A DNA stretch of 11,446 nt from Burkholderiales bacterium. GTDB taxonomy: Bacteria > Pseudomonadota > Gammaproteobacteria > Burkholderiales > Usitatibacteraceae. Made by a program: the position numbers and the translations under genes. Below are positions 1-6,116 of the stretch, one piece after another (position 1 is the stretch's first letter; every line of letters starts with the position of its first letter). The notes beneath the pieces are model-generated. The model searched no databases, had not been told where the DNA came from, and worked only from the letters and a program-made list of their open reading frames with translations. The stretch covers positions 1 through 11,446 of the forward strand of contig JACMOJ010000465.1 of NCBI GenBank assembly GCA_014378085.1, given 5' to 3'.

Positions 1-770
1 ATATGTAGCCCCACTTCGGCAGCCACACCCATGTCTTCCCAGTTCCAGCCGTCGAGCTGAATCACGGCTGAGGTGCCGGCGATCAAGCTCGCCGCACTGG
101 GGCGCGGTGCCGCAAGGGCGGCCAGCACGCCGTTAGCGCGCGTCACGGGGATAAGCTCGCTATCGGCATTCACCGCCACCAAGGCGCGCGAGTTGGGGTT
201 GAAGGTACCCACCTCGGCGTTATCGTTGGTGGCGCGTACCGATTGCACTTCGACCAAACCGAGCGTGGTGTTGGCGGCAATAAAACCCGGGTAGACGTGT
301 TTGCCGGGCAACGATACGACCGTTGCATTGGCCGCATCTGGTACTGCGCTCGCGGCACCGATGGCCACAATGCGCCCCTTATCGACCAACAATCGGCCGT
401 TGACAATGACATCACCACTCACCGTATGTAGCGTGGCACCGGTGATCAACAGCGGCCTAGATTGCGGCGGCGGCGGGATATTGGGATTGGCGTGTGCGGA
501 CCCCGATGCCATCATTAGCGGTAGCAGAAATGTGCCGCAAACAAGAGTGCCCAGCGAAACCGTCGCGAGTGGTCGGCAAAATGGCCGCACACTGCCTGCC
601 AAACTTCCTCTATGAGAAAAGGGGGAGAGCGTGAGCGAGGGGGCAGGAGGGGGATTTGCCAACCCCAGCCTAGAGGCGTCAACCAAAATCCCCCGCTCGC
701 CCTGCTCGCCGCCGCCGTTTCTAACGGGAGCATTCAAACTAAGCATCGTTGCTGTATTCATGCACTTCAT
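1..770 (-). CDS. Exported amidohydrolase family protein, second of a tandem pair (3' part off the left edge)
   Basis: Open reading frame running off the left edge; 256 codons are visible. The start chosen is the ATG at 770-768, which overlaps the TGA of the upstream amidohydrolase (ATGA) and is preceded by a strong Shine-Dalgarno sequence, GGAGGA, six bases upstream. A GTG at 590-588 in the same frame, with GAGGAAG eleven bases upstream, is the alternative and would give an ordinary signal peptide (MRPFCRPLATVSLGTL, then a hydrophobic stretch ending in ASGSAHA). The mature part has the amidohydrolase opening: LLITGATLHTVSG, VDKGRIVAIG, then GKHVYPGFIAANTTLG. The usual metal-binding HxH after GFID is absent (AANTT instead), as I recall for relatives that follow a larger amidohydrolase. 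The later stretch VTRANGVLAAL and LIAGTSAVIQLDGWNWED is typical of this subgroup. Likely periplasmic. Substrate unknown. Residues 17-60 come largely from a palindromic element and look foreign to the family. Confidence 0.82.
   Translation of the reverse strand, partial: MKCMNTATMLSLNAPVRNGGGEQGERGILVDASRLGLANPPPAPSLTLSPFSHRGSLAGSVRPFCRPLATVSLGTLVCGTFLLPLMMASGSAHANPNIPPPPQSRPLLITGATLHTVSGDVIVNGRLLVDKGRIVAIGAASAVPDAANATVVSLPGKHVYPGFIAANTTLGLVEVQSVRATNDNAEVGTFNPNSRALVAVNADSELIPVTRANGVLAALAAPRPSAASLIAGTSAVIQLDGWNWEDMGVAAEVGLH
635..709. repeat. 75-base imperfect palindromic element inside the N-terminal coding extension
   Basis: The arms pair as GCGAG 635-639 with CTCGC 705-709, GGGC 641-644 with GCCC 699-702, and a perfect nine-base stem GGGGGATTT 649-657 with AAATCCCCC 686-694. 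A few mismatches, wobbles and one bulge separate these blocks. The 28-base loop contains a second small palindrome, GCCTAGAGGC (668-677). The form resembles dispersed intergenic palindromic repeats of proteobacteria, but I cannot show other copies from this window. It is open in the frame of the downstream amidohydrolase, so it may be translated; it could also act as an intercistronic RNA hairpin. Confidence 0.7.
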
Positions 771-3700
771 TTTGCGTCCTCCGTACACTCGTGCCACGCC
801 CCACCATCCCAATAATTACTCCGGTATTGCTTAGTGTCGTGTAACCAGCGCTGCATTGCCATAAATTCAAGGGTATCTCGTACGCTCAGCGCACCCGCCT
901 CAGACGGCACATCGGCAGGTGTTGCTTGGGTACCCATCCCGCGACCACCAGCGCTACCGGCCGCTGCACCGGCTTGCGCAAGCCTCGCAGCACGTGCGGC
1001 TTGTGCTTTGCTTAGCAGGCGCTGTTTGTCTGCATTGGCGGCTGCGCGGAGTTTTGCGTCGGCTTCTAAATCAAAGTATTTTTGCCCATCAATCCAGGTT
1101 TGCTCGGCGCGCGCATTGGTCGAAAGTGGTGAAGCATTCCAAATCACAAAGTCAGCGTCCTTGCCCACTTCCAGCGAGCCGGTACGGTCATCAACCCGCA
1201 ATTGTTTCGCCGCATTGGTCGTCACCATCTTCAGCGCTTCCACTTCGCTCACGCCATTCGTGCCACCATAGCGCACTACCTTTGCCGCTTCCGTGTTGAG
1301 GCGTCGCGCCAATTCGTTGCTGTCTGAATTCAACGTCGTCAATACACCAGCGCGATGCATCAACGCCGCATTGGTCGGGATGGCGTCATACACTTCCATT
1401 TTGTAGGCCCACCAATCGGAGAAGGTCGAACCACCGGCGCCTATGCTCGCCATCGCGTCGGCAACTTTGTAGCCCTCCAACACGTGTTGGAACGTCGCAA
1501 CCGTGAAGCCGTACTCTTGTGCGACGCGCACAAACATCAGAATTTCGTCGGCACGGTAGGAGTGAATATGGACGACACGCTTCTTCTCCAAAATTTCGAC
1601 CAGCGTATCGAGCTGTAGATCGCGGCGCGGTTCGGCTAAAACTTTTTGGTTGGCCCCGCTTTTTTCACGATACTCTGACCACTTCTTTTGGTATTGCCGC
1701 GCTGCGGAGAAACCATCACGCAAAATTTGCTCTACACCCATACGCGTTTGTGGGTAACGCGAGCCAGCACCTTCGCCCCAGTTCGCCTGTTTGACGTTCT
1801 CGCCGAGCGCAAACTTAATGCCTGGCTGCGCGCCCGCAAACTTAAGGCCTTCGGCGTCACTACCCCAACGCAATTTGATCGTCTGGCTTTGGCCGCCAAT
1901 GGTATTTGCCGAGCCGTGCAACAGGTTCGCCCCGGTCACGCCGCCTGCAAGCTGGCGGTAGATATTGATGTCAGTCGCATCCACTACGTCCCCGATGCGG
2001 ACTTCGGCAGTAATCGAGCTGGTCGATTCATTGACGCCACCAATCACCGCTGTGTGCGAGTGCGCATCGATGATGCCGGGCGACACATGTTTGCCCGCGC
2101 CATCAATCACCATCGCACCCGCCGGTGCCGTCAGTGACGCGCCGACCGCAGCGATCTTGCCGTCACGCACCAGCATATCTGCACGCTCTAGACGCCCGGT
2201 ATTTTTGCTGCTGCCCGTCCAAATGGTCGCGTTCTGAATCAGCACGGTTGCCGGTTTACCCGGCGGCGCCACACCATACGCCCCAAACGGATAGGTTGCG
2301 GTGAGGGCCGGTATTGGCTCCTCCGGCCGCACACGTGGTGCCGGCTCTTTATATGCAGCGATACGCGTTGCCGTCCACGTCGTCTGCGTCCCATTGGCGG
2401 CCTCTGCCGTGCCGCGCAGGGTATTGTTGCCCTCACCCAAGGCTTCGGCAACGATGGTGAGTTTGTCACCTGGCGGGGGCGGGGGCGGGGGCGGGGCTAG
2501 TGTTGGCTCAGCCGACGCTGGCGCAGCATTGGATGGCGCTGGGGCTCTCCTACATGGAAGTGCAATGATGACCTGCCGCGCGCGGGTGGCGATGTCACAG
2601 CTCAGACCGTCAAGGGTTAAGGTTGGGCGGGCGCGCGAACCGGCCACCTTTAACTCTGCCATCTTGCCCGCCACCACGCCGCTCCATGTGCCGCGTGCAT
2701 CAAAGCGTTGATAGGCCTCACTGACGTGTGGTTTGCCATCGACAAAATTGACTTCCACTTCCGCGCTGTCGCTAGTGAAAAGATCGCCACTTGCCACGGT
2801 GATGTTGGCGAGCTTGCCAACTTCCAATGTGCCGATGGTGTTGGCACCGACCATCAAGGCTGGCACGGTGGTAAGTGCGGCGAGTGCGGCATCAACGGGC
2901 AGACCGCGTTTTATGGCCAAACGCAATTGCGGCAAGAACTCTTTGGTGTCACGCATCCATCGCGCCGTCACCGCGAAGGCCACGCCGTTGCGGTAGAGAT
3001 AGGCTAGGTTTGACGGTGCCTGCTCCCAATGCTGCAAGTTATCGAGCGGCACATCGATGGCAGTATCCGGATTGTCAATTTCAGGCGGGGTGGGAAAATT
3101 GAGCGGCACCACCATCGGCATATTCAACGTTTTGAGTTGTGCGGCGCGACGATATTCGTAGCCATTACCGACAATAGCCGCGCGCAAGTTGAACTCATCG
3201 CGAATTTTTGCCACGCGTTGGTAGTCTTGTTCGTTCTCCGCTTGATAAAACAGCGTTTGTTTGCCGCGCACCACGGTGTCGAGCGCCTCCAGCGCCGCAT
3301 TAGTTTCCAAGCGTTCACCACTTTTGCCGCTGCCGCTGTACCAACGCGCGTCGTAGAGAGACTGTCGGGCGAGCGCAATGGCACCCATCATGGAATTGGG
3401 ATAACTCACATCTGCACGAAACGCGCGTTCATAGTCGAACCCGGCGTGCTGCGCCACACGCGCTTGCAGCACCTGCGATTTGGCGTCAACGCCATCCAGC
3501 AACTGTACCAATGCGCTCTGTCCGCGAAACACGCCAACGGCGGGCGCGGCCAGTACGGTGGTGAAGCCTTGCTCGCGTGCCGCCTTCATGTCATCGGCTT
3601 TCATGTCCACCATCGTGGCAACATCAAGACCGGCGCGAACCGAACGGTCCTGCGCGCTAATCGCGTTGCGCGCTGCCGCCGTAGATGCGGCAACCGGTGC

Positions 3701-4189
3701 AGTAGCGGGTGCAGCAGCGCCGGGCGGGCGCATCCACGGCGGCAGCGTGGGTTGTGCAGGCCGCATGCTAGTAGGAACGCCGACCAAGCTGGCCAGATCG
3801 ATGAAGCCCGCATAGACGCTGCGTCCTTCGAGCTTCCATAGCCGTGCACCGTTCGGTATTGCCACATCTGCGCCGACTGCGGTGATACGGCCGTCGCGCA
3901 TCACCAGCGTGCCGTTTTCGATCACCTTGCCGGGCGCCACAACGATGCGCGCACCGGTAATCGCATGCCAACGCGGCGTGTTGTCACGCAGCCCTTCGAG
4001 ACGATTGGCGCTCACCTGTGCATAGGCGGAAGTGGCGGGCAACGCCAAGCCGAACATCACGCCAGCCAATGTGCTGCCGGTTCGGCCAAACAACATCGCA
4101 CCGACTCGCTTCAGAGGTGTATTGGGCTGCGTTATGGGAGTCAGAAAACGACGCGATTGTCGTGTCGTTTGTTCGAAAACATTCCGCAT
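767..4189 (-). CDS. Exported two-domain amidohydrolase family protein, about 1140 residues
   Basis: The protein has two amidohydrolase-type halves. After a signal peptide ending near residue 57 (LALPATSAYA), the first half (about 75-510) keeps the family fold signatures (MRDGRITAVGADV, YAGFIDLASLVG at 126-137, LEVGKLANITVASGDLF) but has lost the HxH motif, so it is probably not catalytic. A Pro-rich linker with eight prolines (about 564-571) follows. The second half (about 645-1065) looks active: GIIDAHSH with H710 and H712, VVHIHSYRADE with H874 and H876, FQHVLEG with H902, and NSDSNE with D956 are the likely metal and catalytic residues, and GSLEVGKDADFVIW closes the fold. The start at 4189 is backed by AGGAG six bases upstream; a reading frame remains open to 4276 but gives an implausible Lys/Arg-rich extension. 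ATG 4096 is an alternative that shortens the signal peptide n-region. Periplasmic hydrolase; substrate unknown. Confidence 0.9.
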   Translation of the reverse strand: MRNVFEQTTRQSRRFLTPITQPNTPLKRVGAMLFGRTGSTLAGVMFGLALPATSAYAQVSANRLEGLRDNTPRWHAITGARIVVAPGKVIENGTLVMRDGRITAVGADVAIPNGARLWKLEGRSVYAGFIDLASLVGVPTSMRPAQPTLPPWMRPPGAAAPATAPVAASTAAARNAISAQDRSVRAGLDVATMVDMKADDMKAAREQGFTTVLAAPAVGVFRGQSALVQLLDGVDAKSQVLQARVAQHAGFDYERAFRADVSYPNSMMGAIALARQSLYDARWYSGSGKSGERLETNAALEALDTVVRGKQTLFYQAENEQDYQRVAKIRDEFNLRAAIVGNGYEYRRAAQLKTLNMPMVVPLNFPTPPEIDNPDTAIDVPLDNLQHWEQAPSNLAYLYRNGVAFAVTARWMRDTKEFLPQLRLAIKRGLPVDAALAALTTVPALMVGANTIGTLEVGKLANITVASGDLFTSDSAEVEVNFVDGKPHVSEAYQRFDARGTWSGVVAGKMAELKVAGSRARPTLTLDGLSCDIATRARQVIIALPCRRAPAPSNAAPASAEPTLAPPPPPPPPGDKLTIVAEALGEGNNTLRGTAEAANGTQTTWTATRIAAYKEPAPRVRPEEPIPALTATYPFGAYGVAPPGKPATVLIQNATIWTGSSKNTGRLERADMLVRDGKIAAVGASLTAPAGAMVIDGAGKHVSPGIIDAHSHTAVIGGVNESTSSITAEVRIGDVVDATDINIYRQLAGGVTGANLLHGSANTIGGQSQTIKLRWGSDAEGLKFAGAQPGIKFALGENVKQANWGEGAGSRYPQTRMGVEQILRDGFSAARQYQKKWSEYREKSGANQKVLAEPRRDLQLDTLVEILEKKRVVHIHSYRADEILMFVRVAQEYGFTVATFQHVLEGYKVADAMASIGAGGSTFSDWWAYKMEVYDAIPTNAALMHRAGVLTTLNSDSNELARRLNTEAAKVVRYGGTNGVSEVEALKMVTTNAAKQLRVDDRTGSLEVGKDADFVIWNASPLSTNARAEQTWIDGQKYFDLEADAKLRAAANADKQRLLSKAQAARAARLAQAGAAAGSAGGRGMGTQATPADVPSEAGALSVRDTLEFMAMQRWLHDTKQYRSNYWDGGAWHECTEDAK
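768..782 (-). promoter_or_regulatory. Strong Shine-Dalgarno and ATGA stop-start overlap coupling the two amidohydrolases
   Basis: On the minus strand GGAGGA (782-777) lies six bases before ATG (770-768), and this ATG overlaps the TGA (769-767) of the upstream gene. This arrangement normally indicates translational coupling within an operon. It is the main reason for placing the downstream start here rather than at the GTG at 590. Confidence 0.7.
2475..2496 (+). repeat. GGGGGC hexamer repeat with G-quadruplex potential
   Basis: The plus strand carries four runs of G (5, 5, 5 and 4) separated by single C residues, a textbook intramolecular G-quadruplex pattern. It lies within the first amidohydrolase gene and encodes its polyproline linker on the minus strand. 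The G-rich strand is the template strand, so the mRNA is C-rich here. The hexamer preserves frame when units are gained or lost. Confidence 0.8.
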
Positions 4190-4214
4190 TTGCTTCTCCT
4201 GTGACTTGAACCGT

Positions 4215-4244
4215 CGTCGGCGTTTTTTCTTGTTCTTGCCGACG
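4215..4244. promoter_or_regulatory. Inverted repeat in the leader of the large amidohydrolase gene
   Basis: CGTCGGC (4215-4221) and GCCGACG (4238-4244) form a perfect seven-base stem around a 16-base loop. It lies 14 bases upstream of the AGGAG ribosome binding site of the amidohydrolase, so in that transcript it would be a 5' leader hairpin. On the plus strand it is followed by a T-run (4246-4251), which also makes it look like a terminator, but no plus-strand gene ends here. Confidence 0.4.
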
Positions 4245-4262
4245 TCTTTTTTGTGAAAAATC

Positions 4263-4293
4263 ACTGTATCACGCAAAAAACAGCGCTCAGCAA
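4263..4293 (-). promoter_or_regulatory. Possible promoter of the amidohydrolase operon
   Basis: On the minus strand an extended -10 element TGATACAGT (-10 hexamer TACAGT at 4268-4263) lies about 75 bases before the amidohydrolase start. TTGCTG (4293-4288) is a poor -35 candidate because it sits 19 bases away, longer than ideal. This is a pattern-based call only. Confidence 0.3.
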
Positions 4294-4490
4294 TTAGTGA
4301 TCGACTTCTTGAGAAAGCTCAAGAATAAGGGCTCACCGCGATTGCAATCACGCCGAGTTTGTGGGGTGGCAACACCAAAGAGCAACAAAAGCAGGCAACG
4401 GGAAAAGGCATAGACACGACGAAGAGAAGGTGAACAAAATTTTGCTTCGTTTCGCAGGCATTGCGAACGCTAACGAAAGCGCGCGCGCGG
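4277..4490. other. Intergenic spacer with hairpins, a 13-base tandem repeat and a GC-alternating tract
   Basis: No gene is seen between the GIY-YIG gene and the amidohydrolase leader. The spacer holds an eight-base perfect stem with a four-base loop (TTCTTGAG 4306-4313, CTCAAGAA 4318-4325), the palindrome GATTGCAATC (4340-4349), a 13-base tandem repeat (listed separately), and a six-base hairpin TTCGCA/TGCGAA (4451-4467) that could help end the GIY-YIG transcript but lacks a clear U-run. An alternating GC tract (4479-4489), which could adopt Z-DNA, lies directly after the GIY-YIG stop. Confidence 0.5.
4369..4407. repeat. 13-base degenerate tandem repeat, three units
   Basis: Units GCAACACCAAAGA (4369-4381), GCAACAAAAGCAG (4382-4394) and GCAACGGGAAAAG (4395-4407) are head to tail with exact 13-base period and share the opening GCAAC and A-rich ends. 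A further unit beginning GCA (4408-4420) is more diverged. Confidence 0.5.
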
Positions 4491-4760
4491 TCATTTGAAA
4501 TATCCGAGCTTTTGTTGACGCGGTAGTTTCTTCACCGCCGCTTCGGCGCGGGAGGCGCTCGCACGATCGGTGTACTCGCGTATCGCCAAAACACGCAGCG
4601 GTGGATAAGAGCGTGTGTAACGTGCACCCACGCCAGCCAAATGTTCGTTGAAGCGCCGCTCAAGGTCGGTGGTAATGCCGGTGTAGAAGGTGCTCTCGCT
4701 ATTGGCTGCTTGACACTCAAGAAGATACAAAATCCAGCAAGGGCGGGCTTCTTCAAGCAT
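4491..4760 (-). CDS. GIY-YIG nuclease superfamily small protein (UPF0213/YhbQ type)
   Basis: An 89-residue single-domain protein, the usual length for this group. The GIY and YIG halves appear as WILYLLE (9-15) and FYTGIT (25-30), followed by the conserved [10 protein letters not shown] (31-40, candidate catalytic Arg35/Arg36), [14 protein letters not shown] (45-58) and the helix [11 protein letters not shown] (69-79), with a candidate metal-binding Glu73. Relatives are small cytoplasmic proteins with DNA nuclease activity shown or suspected in some cases; the cellular role of this one is not known. It is not a mobile homing enzyme: it is free-standing and has no DNA-binding extension. The ATG at 4760 has no clear ribosome binding site and sits in the loop of a strong inverted repeat; an initiation codon nearer WILYLLE cannot be excluded. 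It lies 50 bases downstream of the fbp remnant. Confidence 0.85.
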   Translation of the reverse strand: MLEEARPCWILYLLECQAANSESTFYTGITTDLERRFNEHLAGVGARYTRSYPPLRVLAIREYTDRASASRAEAAVKKLPRQQKLGYFK

Positions 4761-4779
4761 TTTGGTTTGAAAAAGCCCG
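4744..4779. promoter_or_regulatory. Strong hairpin enclosing the GIY-YIG start codon
   Basis: CGGGCTTCTTCAA (4744-4756) pairs with TTGAAAAAGCCCG (4767-4779) with one mismatch in 13 positions, leaving a ten-base loop. The proposed ATG (4760-4758) lies in the loop. On the minus strand the hairpin lies between the fbp remnant and the GIY-YIG coding region. It could be a terminator without a good U-run, a translation-controlling structure, or a repeat remnant. Confidence 0.6.
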
Positions 4780-4810
4780 TGGATAGATGGTTCTTATCAC
4801 AAGAAAACCG

Positions 4811-5369
4811 TTACAGACTTGTTTCGCGGTGATAGCCGATGACACGTTCGACTTCATTTTTAGCGCCGAGGATCAAAGCCCGCACGCCGCTGCGATGCGC
4901 CAGGCTGAAGAAAATCTTGTTCGGTTGCTGTCGTTACACCTTCGGGGCACTTCAGCATCGGGAAAATGGTGCCGACACTGGTATTCATGTCGATATTTGA
5001 CGACCCGTCGAGTGGGTCGAGCAGCAACAAACATTCGCCTTTCGGAAAGCGGTGCGGGATGGGGTGCGGCCCCTCCATTTCCGCAGACGCCATGGCGGCA
5101 TGGATGGCCGTCCCACTCGTTGGCCTCCAATAAAATTTTATCGGCAATCACGTCGAGCTTTTTTTTCGCACTTCGCTTTTCACGTTCGCCCTGACGTTGC
5201 CTGAACCCGCACCACCCAAAACGCCGGCCAGCGCGCCCTTGCCAGCTGTTATCGACATGGCCTTGATCGAACGCGCAACAACCTCAATGAGCAATCTGCG
5301 GTCGGCAGGCACCGCTTTATGGTTGTATTGTTCGTCGATCAGAAAACGGGTCAGCATGATTCGTTTCAT
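4811..5369 (-). pseudogene. fbp: Fructose-1,6-bisphosphatase class I remnant, frameshifted and internally deleted
   Basis: The intact enzyme hydrolyses fructose 1,6-bisphosphate in gluconeogenesis and the Calvin cycle and is about 330 residues long. Here the N-terminal part is recognisable (MKRIMLTRFLIDEQ, LLIEVVARSIKAMS, KGALAGVLGGAGSGNV) until an A8 run (T8 on the plus strand at 5159-5166), where the frame shifts; [21 protein letters not shown] then continues. A second shift near 5100-5107, where CCATCCAT looks like a four-base duplication, leads to the metal-binding segment [15 protein letters not shown] and to [11 protein letters not shown]. Near 4890 the sequence jumps to the extreme C-terminus ([17 protein letters not shown], stop at 4811). 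Roughly 150 codons with the sugar-phosphate site are missing. The start has AGGAG four bases upstream and follows ubiJ by six bases, so it is probably still transcribed. The deletion cannot be a base-calling error, although the A8 shift could be. Confidence 0.88.
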
Positions 5370-5375
5370 GGGCTC

Positions 5376-5996
5376 CTACTGGGTGAGTAGACGAAAGCGC
5401 GCTTCCAATCTCGCGACATCGTCGCGCAGCGTTTCGTTGTCGCGTGCCAATTGTTCTAGTTGGTGTCTGGTGATGAAGGCTTCTCGCTCATGCACCAAAT
5501 ATTCAGCCACATTTTCGGTGAAGCGCTGACCGGCGTCATTACCCCACTGGGCGATGGATTTGGTCGTGCCAATGACGCGGTGCGAGACGATGTCGCCCAG
5601 CCTGCCGCCGCCCAATAGCTGACTTAAGTCTTCTTCGACATCCCACTCAACACCGCGTGCAACGGTAGACAACACGTGCGCCAACTCGCTGTCGCCTTCG
5701 AAGGCAACTTCGTGAAATGCCGCGACGTCTTTGCGCAGTAATCTAGGCAGCGCCGTGAGCGGAATACGGAAAATGACACTTGCCGCCGCGGTCAAGTCAG
5801 GCGCGCCATCGCCGATTGCCTCGACCGCGCCAAAAGGCGTAATGCGCAGCGCAACGGCGAGCGGCCCAACATGGACGGCGACTCGTGCGAATGCGTGTGA
5901 GGCGAGCCGTTCGCGCGCCAGCGGGTAATCCGACAATACGCGGTTGATGAGTTTTGCTGCCGCAAGATTGGCGGCGGTGAGGGATAGTTGAGTCAC
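5376..5996 (-). CDS. ubiJ: UbiJ-like SCP2-domain ubiquinone biosynthesis accessory factor
   Basis: 206 residues, matching the UbiJ (formerly YigP) family. The N-terminal SCP2-like lipid-binding domain spans about 10-115, with the typical GPLAVALRITPFGAVEA (44-60) and ASVIFRIPLTALPRLL (72-87). WDVEEDLSQLLG (118-129) follows, as in UbiJ proteins, where VEEDLS precedes the linker. The C-terminus (about 165-203) is a predicted coiled coil (LEQLARDNETLRDDVARLEA). In E. coli UbiJ belongs to the soluble complex that handles hydrophobic ubiquinone intermediates; the role here is inferred by homology. Neighbourhood with ubiE supports the call. The start is GTG at 5996, with no clear ribosome binding site; a perfect 12-base hairpin lies 15 bases upstream. 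Instead of ubiB, an fbp remnant follows six bases after the stop. Confidence 0.87.
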   Translation of the reverse strand: MTQLSLTAANLAAAKLINRVLSDYPLARERLASHAFARVAVHVGPLAVALRITPFGAVEAIGDGAPDLTAAASVIFRIPLTALPRLLRKDVAAFHEVAFEGDSELAHVLSTVARGVEWDVEEDLSQLLGGGRLGDIVSHRVIGTTKSIAQWGNDAGQRFTENVAEYLVHEREAFITRHQLEQLARDNETLRDDVARLEARFRLLTQ

Positions 5997-6011
5997 GTCG
6001 CCATTATGACA

Positions 6012-6039
6012 AAGGCGCCGTTCGATTGAACGGCGCCTT
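6012..6039. terminator. Perfect 12-base-pair hairpin just upstream of ubiJ
   Basis: AAGGCGCCGTTC (6012-6023) and GAACGGCGCCTT (6028-6039) form a perfect stem with a four-base loop. In the minus-strand transcript the hairpin is followed by a short UUUGUC and lies 15 bases before the ubiJ start. It may be a weak or partial terminator between the Tim44-like gene and ubiJ, an mRNA-stabilising element, or an attenuator. The short U-run keeps the terminator call uncertain. Confidence 0.55.
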
Positions 6040-6116
6040 AGGGTAATTCCTTAGGGTAATTCCTTACGCTAGTTCCTTACGGTGGTTCTTTTGGGGTGGT
6101 TCTTTATAGTGCTTCA
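6038..6116. repeat. 13-base tandem repeat array, about six units
   Basis: Two identical units TTAGGGTAATTCC (6038-6050, 6051-6063) are followed by TTACGCTAGTTCC (6064-6076), TTACGGTGGTTCT (6077-6089), a 14-base variant TTTGGGGTGGTTCT (6090-6103) and TTATAGTGCTTCA (6104-6116). Divergence grows with distance from the ubiJ hairpin. The remaining spacer to 6176 shows weaker 14-15 base repetition (GCAACCGGTCATTAA, GTAACCAGTGGTCG, GCTACCTCGTGGTTC). The array lies between the Tim44-like gene and ubiJ and encodes no supported protein. Confidence 0.75.

Noticed and set aside
3029..3841. A 270-codon open frame on the plus strand, and other plus-strand frames within 834-3867.
   Set aside because: They lie wholly antisense to the well-supported large amidohydrolase, show no family features, and follow from the GC bias of its codons.
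4190..4276. N-terminal extension of the large amidohydrolase to an ATG at 4276.
   Set aside because: It adds a Lys/Arg-rich stretch ahead of a signal peptide, covers the leader hairpin and the good AGGAG site, and overlaps the candidate promoter.
4491..4760. A mobile homing endonuclease or selfish element.
   Set aside because: It is a free-standing small GIY-YIG protein without DNA-binding modules, intron or intein context; this type is a common chromosomal housekeeping gene.
4860..5151. Two separate small overlapping genes in this interval.
   Set aside because: Both frames are pieces of the same fbp remnant; family-typical residues pass from one frame to the other at the lesions.
6038..6116. 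A CRISPR array.
   Set aside because: The units are 13 bases with no unique spacers between them and no cas genes are present.
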